Shown here: piece after piece, positions 1-6,290 of the stretch | Layout of the letters: every line of letters begins with the position of its first letter | Numbering within the stretch: position 1 is the first letter of the stretch | From: Nitrososphaerota archaeon | Lineage (GTDB): Archaea; Thermoproteota; Bathyarchaeia; Bathyarchaeales; Bathycorpusculaceae | NCBI GenBank assembly: GCA_031282985.1 | Contig: JAITCR010000001.1 | Coordinates: 1 to 11,696 of the forward strand | Direction of reading: 5' to 3' | Length of the DNA: 11,696 bases | Notes under the pieces: generated by a model | What the model saw: only the letters and a program-made list of their open reading frames with translations | Database searches by the model: none | Told to the model about the DNA's origin: nothing | Translations under genes and position numbers: made by a program

Positions 1-2
1 TA

Positions 3-232
3 GTTGCAGTTTATTCTGATGATAATTATGCCTATCACGAGATTGTACCGGGAAATATTTTGCATGCGGGTAGGAGAAATACGCGGCGAATTGAGGTGAG
101 CATTTGATTTTTTGTACAAGGCTTAAGCGTTTGGCTCGTAGGACTATTTGTTATTCTAAATCGTTGGAGATGCACAAAATCATGTTTGGCCTGCTCATAA
201 ATATGTTAGAATTTGGTCGTCAACCATTTTGA
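3..232 (+). mobile_element. IS1-family transposase remnant (C-terminal part, frameshifted, cut by window edge)
   Basis: Two pieces in different frames together read like the C-terminal third of an IS1-type DDE transposase. Frame starting at 3 gives VYSDDNYAYHEIVPGN and then RNTRRIE before a stop at 105-107; the YSDDNYAY stretch resembles the second catalytic Asp region. The frame of 113-232 gives FCTRLKRLARRTICYSKS, then LEMHKIMFGLL and a stop at 230-232. This matches the RxxRLxRLxRKTxxFSKS tail typical of IS1 transposases. The frame change lies around 93-113, next to a run of six T, and a stop codon also interrupts it, so the copy is not functional as read. It differs from the programmed frameshift of classical IS1, which lies near the N-terminal third. 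The left part of the element is outside the window and I could not define terminal inverted repeats. Family assignment is from remembered motifs. Confidence 0.62.
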
Positions 233-384
233 TACATGACCCAGAAGTTAAAGTAGTCATAACAACACCTGAAGAGAAACATAAAATAGGTTTTGACAAA
301 ATTTTAACGTTCACGTATGAAGATGAACTAGACAGTTTAATAAGTCAAATTACAGTTAGTTTGCAAGGAAAAGAACGATGGTAA
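229..384 (+). pseudogene. C-terminal fragment of an unidentified protein next to the IS1 remnant
   Basis: An open frame continues directly from the end of the transposase remnant to a TAA at 382-384. It reads ILIHDPEVKVVITTPEEK, then HKIGFDKILTFTYEDELDSL, and ends in GKERW. The composition and alternating hydrophobic pattern look like real protein, and no start codon is evident. Its stop overlaps the ATG (378) of the following RNase H-like gene, as expected for the last gene before a translationally coupled neighbour. The simplest reading is that an IS1-type element cut the 5' part off this gene. I do not recognise the family. Confidence 0.45.
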
Positions 385-771
385 AATAGTTATTGGTGTT
401 GACCTGGGGAAGTAACTGGATTAGTAGTAATAGCTGACGGCAAAGTAGTAGATGAGGCGAATTGTTTAAGCATACGAGAGACAAATAATAAAATAAAAAA
501 TATACTAAAAAACGTTAACTCATCAACTACAAAAGTTAGAGTCAAAATTGGAAATGGAGTACCAGCTTACAAGGAGCTAATTGAATCGTTGGATAAAACA
601 TTGCCACCTAAAATTGTGTTTGAAGTAGTTAGCGAAGCTGGAACAAATTTGCCGTTAAGTAAACGCAGCCGAAGCTTAAGGCATATAATTTCGGCTATGA
701 GAATATCAACAAGAAAAGGCTGCATTTATCAAAGAAAAGAGGAAAGAAAAGGAAATGAAGAAATCAGTTGA
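378..771 (+). pseudogene. Archaeal RNase H-like-fold protein, disrupted by two single-base losses
   Basis: From ATG 378 the frame stops after three codons (stop at 387-389). Adding one A to the run at 383-386 gives MVKIVIGVDLG. A second break lies in the G run at 406-409: adding one G gives GVDLGEVTGLVVIADGKVVD and an open frame to the TGA at 769-771. The I-G-V-D-x-G-x-x-T-G-x-x-V opening, followed by an amphipathic segment, a VRVKIGNG strand and a late VSEAGTN segment, resembles RuvC/RNase H-like folds seen in small conserved archaeal proteins of about 130 residues. Both lesions are one base short in homopolymers, so this could be true decay beside an IS remnant or a base-calling error. The last 17 bases overlap the Clp1-like start, suggesting coupling. 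An intact open segment from TTG 589 encodes only the C-terminal 60 residues. Confidence 0.5.
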
Positions 772-1846
772 AGCAGGTAAAACTTTGCTAGTAAATGGTC
801 CATCGTCTGTGAGAGTTCTTTCGGGCAAAGTAGAAGTTTTTGGTAATGTCATAAAGGAAAGTCAGCAGGTTGTTGTGCGTGAAGGGAAAAGACAGCCGTT
901 TCATGTTTTGGAAAATGCAGAGTTTCACGTTTCACTTGGGGCAAATGCGGCGGTACAAGAAGAGGAAGCGTCCACTATTCCAGTGTCATGGAGTGAGGCA
1001 CTTCAAGCAGTTAAAGCTATACAGAATAAACCAGTCGTTGTCATGGTTATGGGAAAAGCGGATTTGGGAAAAAGCAGTTTTAGCACTTACATCGTTAATA
1101 ATCTTGTCAATGGAAAAACAAAGGTGGCAATTCTGGACGGCGATTTAGACCAGTCTGATATTGGTCCACCATGCACTATTGCATATGATTATACCATTAA
1201 GAGAGTTACTGAGCTTTGTGAGTTAGGGATGTCTAATGCGTTTTTTGTTGGGGTTACTTCACCAGTTCAGGCGGTAGCTAGAACAGTTGAAGGTTTAGCT
1301 ACGGTGCATGGTGAGATTATGCAGAAAAGTGGAGTAGACTATGTTATAGTTAATACTGATGGTTGGATAGAAGGTGAAAACGCAGTTAATTACAAGTTAC
1401 AGCTTGTTAATCAGCTTAAACCTGATTTGGTGGTTGGTATTCAAATGCAAGAAGAGCTTATGCCATTGTTTTCTGGCATAAGCACAGTTTCTACATGTTG
1501 TGTTGAATCGTCAAAGGGTGTTAGTGGGCGTAGTCCTGAAAAGCGTGCAAAAATGCGGGAGTTGAGTTATGCGAAATATCTAAAAGATGCTAAGGTGCGT
1601 TCATTGTTTGCCAGTTATATGGAGATTCAGGAGAAAAAGGTGTTGCCAAAGGAGCCGGGTAGAGAAAAAGGTATTCTGGTTGGTTTGCGAAATGCGAAAA
1701 AACAGTTCCTTGGAATTGGTATTATGCTTGAATATAACCGTACGCGGCAGATAATGAAGGTGTTAACGTCAGTTAGTGTCAAACCGACTAGTATTACGAT
1801 TGGCAGAATTAGGCTAGATCCTGAACTTAGAGAGATGCCTCTTTAA
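755..1846 (+). CDS. Clp1/Grc3-family polynucleotide 5'-hydroxyl kinase
   Basis: This is a 363-residue soluble protein with the layout of archaeal Clp1-type kinases, which phosphorylate 5'-OH ends of RNA or DNA with ATP. The N-terminal ~75 residues form a beta-rich domain (SSVRVLSGKVEVFG, then VREGKRQPFHV). The P-loop GKADLGKSS is at residues 100-108. A Walker B-like DGDLDQSDIGPP spans 128-139, close to the family form DxDxGQSDIGPP but with Asp132 where Gly is usual. NTDGWIEG is at 200-207. A basic lid segment (GRSPEKRAKMRE, about 258-269) is followed by a C-terminal beta domain. ATG 755 is chosen because the N-terminal domain begins at once; GAGG lies at 739-742 and AAGG closer in. It overlaps the end of the broken RNase H-like gene and converges on the helicase gene. 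The role is probably RNA 5'-end repair or processing, inferred from the family. Confidence 0.85.
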   Translation: MKKSVEAGKTLLVNGPSSVRVLSGKVEVFGNVIKESQQVVVREGKRQPFHVLENAEFHVSLGANAAVQEEEASTIPVSWSEALQAVKAIQNKPVVVMVMGKADLGKSSFSTYIVNNLVNGKTKVAILDGDLDQSDIGPPCTIAYDYTIKRVTELCELGMSNAFFVGVTSPVQAVARTVEGLATVHGEIMQKSGVDYVIVNTDGWIEGENAVNYKLQLVNQLKPDLVVGIQMQEELMPLFSGISTVSTCCVESSKGVSGRSPEKRAKMRELSYAKYLKDAKVRSLFASYMEIQEKKVLPKEPGREKGILVGLRNAKKQFLGIGIMLEYNRTRQIMKVLTSVSVKPTSITIGRIRLDPELREMPL

Positions 1847-3770
1847 GGTTGAAAAATGTGTGTATTTCTTTTGCTAAGACACCGTCTTGGTCAGGTAACA
1901 TTTTCATGCCGGTATTTACCCAAGAGGGTAAAAAGTTTCGACAGTAACCTGTTGCGTAGCGTGAGTCTAGAAATATAATTGCGCCTCGGTCAGCAAGTGT
2001 GCGTACTGGTCGGCCTGCAGCTTGGGAAGCTTTTTTCATAGCAGGTAATACATAGCCGTATTCTCGTCCAAAGCGAGAAAAACATTTTTCGTAATAGTCA
2101 ATCTGTGCTTTTACGCGAGGTGTTGGCTCAGCGTAGGGTACACCGACAACTATAACAGAGTTCATTTGGTCACCTGGAAAGTCAACCCCTTCAGAAGTTC
2201 TACCGCCTAAAACGCCTAGAAAAACGGCGCCTGCTTTGTTTCCGCATGCTTTGAAGTCGGATACGAGTTTCTCGTTTTGTTTAGATGTCATACCTCTTTC
2301 TTCTTTGTAGAGTGGTCTATCTAGTGCTAAAGCTAAGCCTTCATTAAGTAGTGAGTTCATAACATCAAAGGAGGCAACGAAGATTCCGGTGTTTTTAGGA
2401 GTGTTTTCTACTACTTCGACTATACGTTTGATTATGGTTTTGTACATTGTTGATGTTCGTTTTTCCATAGCTGTGGTGACGCCGTGGCAGACGACTGAGA
2501 AGATGTGTTCTTTTGGGAATGGTGATGGTGCTATGAATTGTGTAGAGTTTTTGGGTAGTTTTGTTATTTTTAGGTATGCATCGAGGGGTTGTAGGGTACC
2601 GGACATGATGACGTTAGCATATGTTGCAGAGAATACGGGTTCAGTGATTTTTGATGGGTCTAAAGCAACGATTTCTAGTTTGGCGGTTTTTTGATTTTTT
2701 TCGGTGTAATAACGGCACATAACGTTAATGTATGAGCTGTCATCGCATGTTTCGAGCCAGTGTAGGAGAAAATCAGACATTGAATTTACATAGCTGCGCG
2801 GGTTTTTTCCTTCTGCGAGCATACTTCGTCTGATTCCTGCGCCAATTTCATGTACATGTTCAAAGAAGCTACGTGGGTTAGAAATGTTGCATTTTTGAAT
2901 TATGTCTATTATTCTGTTTGGGTCTATTACTTCTTCGCGGTTAACGTTTTCTGCTAGTTTTTCTATTTCTTCGCGAAAGAGATGAGCAAACTGTTCAATG
3001 TCTTTGTTACCATAATGGTTAGCTTCCAGTTCTGCTTGGCGCAGAACGAAAAGTGAGAGATTACTACTAGAAATGTCAACGGCTGTTTCAGGCAGGTTAT
3101 GTGCTTCGTCAACTACGAGAATTATTTTTGAAAGATCTGTATTTATGTGTTTTAGAAAAGCAGTTCGAATAAGGGGGTCAAAAGCATACAGGTAGCTTAA
3201 TGCTATAACTTTTGTATCGGCTAATGATGCTTTAACAAGTTCATATGGGCATAGTTCTTTCTTTTTGCAGACCTGCTGAATTTCAGTTGCTGTGTAAGGT
3301 TTTATTGCCAACTGTTTAACCAGTTGGAGGTAATCATAAGTTTGCATTTCTACATTTTTATAGTAAGGGCAGCGGCCTTTGGCTTTTAGGAGGTCACACA
3401 TTTCCATGAGTGCTTTTGAGTCAAAGGCGCCGTTTGCGGCAAATGCGTTGAGGCACATTTCGTTACGTCCTTTAATGGATATGCCGCTGATTGGGTGTTT
3501 TTTGTATATCATGCGTAACTCGTCAATGACGCGTTCATGTTGTCTGTGGGTTCTGGCGACGTAGAGGATTTTGAGTTTTTTTTCGATAGCTATGGGTAGA
3601 CAGGCGGAAAGTGCTGATATTGTTTTGCCTAAGCCGTTGCTGCCTTCTATTAGCACGGATTGTCTATCGTTTATGGCGTTGTGGATTGTGTTTATGAATT
3701 GGTCCTGATGTATGCGTACTTCTGGATAGGGGAAGTACTCCATTACTTGGGGGGGAAGCTCTGTTGCCAT
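1827..3770 (-). CDS. XPD/Rad3-family ATP-dependent DNA helicase with 4Fe-4S domain
   Basis: This is a 647-residue superfamily 2 helicase that unwinds DNA 5' to 3' in repair. Motifs in order: FPYPEVRIHQDQF (13-25), as in the XPD N-terminus; Walker A GSNGLGKT (43-50); motif Ia VARTHRQHER (71-80); four candidate cluster cysteines C106, C125, C134 and C174, with an extra C168; DEAH box at 221-224; SGTLQPL motif III; GGRTSEGVDFPGD motif V; and QAAGRPVR motif VI (583-590). The Cys spacing is wider than in short archaeal XPDs but of the same type. The length is slightly above the usual 550-600 residues. The ATG immediately follows the TAA of nth with no gap, so the two genes are almost certainly cotranscribed. 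The 3' end overlaps the convergent kinase gene by 20 bp. The mRNA strand is rich in A and C. Whether it is the XPD ortholog or a DinG-like relative cannot be settled by eye. Confidence 0.9.
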   Translation of the reverse strand: MATELPPQVMEYFPYPEVRIHQDQFINTIHNAINDRQSVLIEGSNGLGKTISALSACLPIAIEKKLKILYVARTHRQHERVIDELRMIYKKHPISGISIKGRNEMCLNAFAANGAFDSKALMEMCDLLKAKGRCPYYKNVEMQTYDYLQLVKQLAIKPYTATEIQQVCKKKELCPYELVKASLADTKVIALSYLYAFDPLIRTAFLKHINTDLSKIILVVDEAHNLPETAVDISSSNLSLFVLRQAELEANHYGNKDIEQFAHLFREEIEKLAENVNREEVIDPNRIIDIIQKCNISNPRSFFEHVHEIGAGIRRSMLAEGKNPRSYVNSMSDFLLHWLETCDDSSYINVMCRYYTEKNQKTAKLEIVALDPSKITEPVFSATYANVIMSGTLQPLDAYLKITKLPKNSTQFIAPSPFPKEHIFSVVCHGVTTAMEKRTSTMYKTIIKRIVEVVENTPKNTGIFVASFDVMNSLLNEGLALALDRPLYKEERGMTSKQNEKLVSDFKACGNKAGAVFLGVLGGRTSEGVDFPGDQMNSVIVVGVPYAEPTPRVKAQIDYYEKCFSRFGREYGYVLPAMKKASQAAGRPVRTLADRGAIIFLDSRYATGYCRNFLPSWVNTGMKMLPDQDGVLAKEIHTFFNLKEASL

Positions 3771-4433
3771 TTAAAATGCTCCCTTTGTTTCGCAATAGTT
3801 GTTAATGGGGCAACTGTTGCAGAGAGGTTTTTGGGCTTTGCAGAATTGGCGTCCGTGTCCAATTAAGAGTTGGTGGGCAATTAGATAATTGGTTTCGGTG
3901 AACAGTTTTTGCAGGTTTAAGCGGACTGTTTCGTAGTTACCTGTTTTGGGTGCAATGCCCAGACGTTTGGAGACCCGGTTTACATGGGTGTCTATGGGTA
4001 TTGTGGGTTTTTGGGCTGAGAAAAGTAATACTACGTCTGCTGTTTTAGGTCCAATTCCGGGCATGTCTGTGAGAGTTTTTCTTGCCTCTTCAAGGGGTAA
4101 TGCTAAAATTGTGTTTAGAGAGCCGTCGTATTTTTCGTGTATGATTTTTGAGGCTGTTTGTATTGTATGTGTTTTATTTTTGTAGAGTCCTGCGGGTTTT
4201 ATGCATTCTTCGATGTGTGCAGGGTTAGTTTCTGCGAGGGTTTTTGGAGTAATTTGGAAGCATTGCTTTAGTCGTGTAAAGGCTTTATCAGTGTTTTTGT
4301 CTGCGGTGTTTTGTGAGATAATTGTAATTATAAGAGTTTCGAAGGGGTCGCTTTTTGCTTTAACAAGGTTAGGCACAGCTACTGTTCGCTGGAGAACTCT
4401 AAGGATTTCTTCTGCCTGAGCTGTAGCCAACAT
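3771..4433 (-). CDS. nth: Endonuclease III (DNA glycosylase/AP lyase)
   Basis: This is a 220-residue base excision repair enzyme that removes oxidised pyrimidines and cleaves the abasic site. The helix-hairpin-helix MPGIGPKTADVV is at 124-135, with catalytic Lys130. IDTHVNRVSKRLG follows, with catalytic Asp148. The C-terminal iron-sulfur loop has the exact spacing C198-X6-C205-X2-C208-X5-C214. The N-terminal helix carries the usual LIITIISQNTADKN signature (34-47). The length is typical for the family. The start is supported by AGGG exactly 7 nt upstream and by a TATA-like element at a suitable distance. The gene is the first of a two-gene minus-strand operon with the helicase and is divergent from the purF-like operon. 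Confidence 0.95.
   Translation of the reverse strand: MLATAQAEEILRVLQRTVAVPNLVKAKSDPFETLIITIISQNTADKNTDKAFTRLKQCFQITPKTLAETNPAHIEECIKPAGLYKNKTHTIQTASKIIHEKYDGSLNTILALPLEEARKTLTDMPGIGPKTADVVLLFSAQKPTIPIDTHVNRVSKRLGIAPKTGNYETVRLNLQKLFTETNYLIAHQLLIGHGRQFCKAQKPLCNSCPINNYCETKGAF
3779..3783 (-). promoter_or_regulatory. Ribosome binding site of the helicase gene, inside the nth 3' end
   Basis: On the minus strand GGGAG is followed by 8 nt and then the helicase ATG. The motif is encoded by the last codons of nth (Lys-Gly-Ala-Phe-stop). This indicates translational coupling and supports the ATG at 3770. Confidence 0.6.
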
Positions 4434-4440
4434 GTTATAT

Positions 4441-4444
4441 CCCT
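4441..4444 (-). promoter_or_regulatory. Ribosome binding site of nth
   Basis: AGGG on the minus strand, then the 7-nt spacer atataac and the ATG at 4433. The same 7-nt spacing is seen before three other genes here, which helps to define the local start-codon rule. Confidence 0.6.
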
Positions 4445-4475
4445 ACGTGAAACGTTAAAGTAATGATTTATCAGA

Positions 4476-4485
4476 CTATAAATAG
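4476..4485 (-). promoter_or_regulatory. TATA-like promoter element for the nth-helicase operon
   Basis: The minus strand reads ctatttatag here. An archaeal TATA box centred near 4480 would place transcription start near 4454, about 20 nt before the nth ATG, leaving room for the AGGG site. This rests on sequence and spacing only. Confidence 0.4.
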
Positions 4486-4737
4486 CATTGGAACATTTTA
4501 AGCACAAATTTAGGGAATAATTATTTCTAAGAAAACGCTTTAATGTCTAAAGTGTCACAAAATTTTTGTTTATTATGGTGTTTACTAAGCACAATTTTTT
4601 CTGCGTAGAGTAAAATGTGTGCAATAAAAATCTAATGTGTTAACGTTATTTGTTAAGTATGTTAGAATCATGTTTTTAGCTGATTTTGTACTAAAAGCAG
4701 ATAAACCTCTTTTCAACTAGTTTGTTTATACTATATA
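4486..4737. other. Divergent intergenic region, no gene recognised
   Basis: This AT-rich non-coding stretch lies between nth (leftward) and the purF-like gene (rightward). It has a short direct repeat, taagcacaa, at about 4499 and 4587. Several GTTA-containing words lie at 4638-4664. A short frame, ATG 4670 to TAG 4720 (16 residues), precedes the purF site, but nothing supports its translation. A strong AT tract, tttatactatata (4725-4737), abuts the purF ribosome site. It is too close to the start to be its TATA box, unless the transcript starts inside the gene. I could not assign a convincing purF promoter, and no tRNA or structured RNA was recognised. Confidence 0.5.
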
Positions 4738-4742
4738 GAGGG
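4738..4742 (+). promoter_or_regulatory. Ribosome binding site placing the purF-like start at ATA 4750
   Basis: GAGGG is followed by the 7-nt spacer accaaac and then ATA at 4750. The motif and spacing are identical to those before the TTG start of the HAD gene (GAGGG, 7 nt, TTG 7703). This argues that translation begins at a non-standard ATA codon. Confidence 0.5.
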
Positions 4743-4749
4743 ACCAAAC

Positions 4750-6249
4750 ATAGGCTGCGGTATATTTGGTGTAAAGAATTTCAGTAGTCAGACAGTTTTT
4801 CCTTACGTTTACTGGGGGTTGCGTGCTCAGAACCATAGAGGGCATCAGTCACATGGTTTTTTGACTTATAATCAGGGGCAGTTTTTTGTTCATAAAATGT
4901 TAGATCTTGTGCCGAAGATTAAAACGGAGTCGGCTAATGAGTGGTTTGAGAAGCTTCCGGGTTCTATTGGAATTGGGAATGTTAGGTATACAACGTCGGG
5001 TAAATGTGATGAGTCATCTATAATTCAGGGGACACAGCCGGCTGTAGGTGTTAGTGTTGAAATGAAGCTTGCGGTGTCGTTTAATGGTAATATTATTAGC
5101 ACTGAAGAGCTTAAAAAAGAGATGCGGGATAATTTTGAGGGTTTTGTTTATAACTGTGATTCTGACATAGTTTGTTATAAGTTGCTTTTAGGGTTTAAGC
5201 AAGGTAAAGATTTAGTGGGTGCTGTTAGAGATGTTATGGAAAGTTTAGATGGCGCGTTTTCGGTTATAGGTGTTTTAGATGATGGAACTTTTTTTGCTTT
5301 TAAGGATCCGCATGGTATAAAACCGTTATGTACAGGGCATAGTTTGGATAGACAAACGTTGGCTTTTTCATCAGAAACTGTTAGTTTAGATATGAATAGT
5401 TTTGAGCGTGATTTTGAATTATGTCCGGGTGAACTAGTGATTGCCACCAGAGAGGGCTTTATTCGGCAGCAACTTGTGGAGAAGCCAAGGCAGGCGTTTT
5501 GTGCTTTTGAATACGCTTATTTTGCAAGGCCAGATTCGCGTTTTAATAGTAAATATGTTTACGAAATTCGAGAGGCTTTTGGGAAAAATATTGTGTATGA
5601 AAATTTGGATGTGGTAAAAGAGTGCGACATAATTATGTCTGTGCCTGAAACGGGTGATGATCCAGCTATGGGTGTTCATGAAGCGTCTGGTCTTCGTTGG
5701 GAACGAGCTTCGAGGCGGCATCGTTATGTTACGGAGCGTGCGTTTATTTCGTTGGATAATGAGCGTTTTTCGACTATTGATAAGAAAATTAACATTTTAG
5801 GTTCTAAAGTTGCGGGTAAGAATGTTATAATTTGTGAAGATAGTATTGTTCGGGGGGATACAACTAAGGTTATTATTAATAAGTTGCGTAGATCAGGTGC
5901 GAAGAAAGTGTTTGTTTTTTCGACTTTTCCAAGAATCATAGGGCCATGTTTTTACGGTATCGACATGTCTACTTATGGGGAACTTGTTGGTGCCAGAAAT
6001 GGTCCAGAGGAAATTGCGAAAATAATAGGGGCAGATGGCGTGTGTTATCAGTCTATAGATAAGTTAGTTGAAGCGACAGAGCAAACCTGTGATCAGCTCT
6101 GTCTTGCCTGTGTTACAGGCAGATATCCTACACCTTTAGCTCAGGAAATGGCTAATGTAAGTAAAGAAAAATTCCTCAAAGGGCATGAGGAGTCAAAACG
6201 TGTCTATGAAACTGAGGAAAACATAGGCCGCGGTAAAAAAACAAATTAA
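4750..6249 (+). CDS. purF: PurF-type amidophosphoribosyltransferase (class II glutamine amidotransferase), apparent ATA start
   Basis: This enzyme converts PRPP and glutamine to phosphoribosylamine, step 1 of purine synthesis. From ATA 4750 it is 499 residues long and begins I-G-C-G-I-F-G-V, with Cys3 as the expected N-terminal nucleophile. No ATG, GTG or TTG lies in frame between the upstream stop (4702) and TTG 4819. A TTG 4819 start would delete the nucleophile. Visible features are Arg79 (NVRYTTSG), Asn112-Gly113 (FNGN), Asp137, HGIKPLCTG, and the PRPP loop ICEDSIVRGDTTK (361-373). Cys251 (before AFEYAYFARPDS), Cys400 (PCFYGID), Cys451 and Cys454 (CLACVTGRYP) match the four cluster ligands of B. 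subtilis PurF, so a 4Fe-4S cluster is predicted. The segment RRHRYVTERAFI departs from the usual KNRYVGRTFI. It is the first gene of a five-gene operon, 41 nt before purD. The mRNA is G/T-rich. Confidence 0.85.
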   Translation: MGCGIFGVKNFSSQTVFPYVYWGLRAQNHRGHQSHGFLTYNQGQFFVHKMLDLVPKIKTESANEWFEKLPGSIGIGNVRYTTSGKCDESSIIQGTQPAVGVSVEMKLAVSFNGNIISTEELKKEMRDNFEGFVYNCDSDIVCYKLLLGFKQGKDLVGAVRDVMESLDGAFSVIGVLDDGTFFAFKDPHGIKPLCTGHSLDRQTLAFSSETVSLDMNSFERDFELCPGELVIATREGFIRQQLVEKPRQAFCAFEYAYFARPDSRFNSKYVYEIREAFGKNIVYENLDVVKECDIIMSVPETGDDPAMGVHEASGLRWERASRRHRYVTERAFISLDNERFSTIDKKINILGSKVAGKNVIICEDSIVRGDTTKVIINKLRRSGAKKVFVFSTFPRIIGPCFYGIDMSTYGELVGARNGPEEIAKIIGADGVCYQSIDKLVEATEQTCDQLCLACVTGRYPTPLAQEMANVSKEKFLKGHEESKRVYETEENIGRGKKTN

Positions 6250-6279
6250 GTGCTCCCTTTCCTATCAAGTAACGTCGAT

Positions 6280-6283
6280 GGTG
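6280..6283 (+). promoter_or_regulatory. Ribosome binding site of purD
   Basis: GGTG, the core archaeal Shine-Dalgarno motif, lies 7 nt before ATG 6291. It favours that ATG over the adjacent in-frame TTG at 6288. Confidence 0.6.
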
Positions 6284-6290
6284 TCAGTTG

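Noticed and set aside
90..113. Programmed frameshift of IS1 type
   Set aside because: The classical IS1 shift lies near the N-terminal third, between InsA and InsB. Here the break is in the C-terminal catalytic region and accompanied by a stop, so decay is simpler.
870..1148. 92-residue frame inside the kinase gene
   Set aside because: It is a shifted frame within a well-supported gene, with no domain pattern.
4670..4720. 16-residue leader peptide before purF
   Set aside because: It has an ATG and a stop, but there is no ribosome site and no regulatory codon run. Chance explains it.
4725..4737. tttatactatata as TATA box of the purF operon
   Set aside because: It would place transcription start near 4757, inside the catalytic N-terminus. 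It is more likely part of the 5' leader.
5175..5939. Minus-strand open frames opposite purF
   Set aside because: They are antisense shadows of conserved PurF coding sequence with no ribosome sites or recognisable motifs.
4819..6249. PurF-like gene starting at TTG 4819
   Set aside because: This start removes the CGIFG nucleophile block encoded directly upstream in the same frame, and no ribosome site lies before it. ATA 4750 has GAGGG at 7 nt.
6288..6290. TTG 6288 as purD start
   Set aside because: The next codon is ATG, and GGTG sits exactly 7 nt before that ATG.
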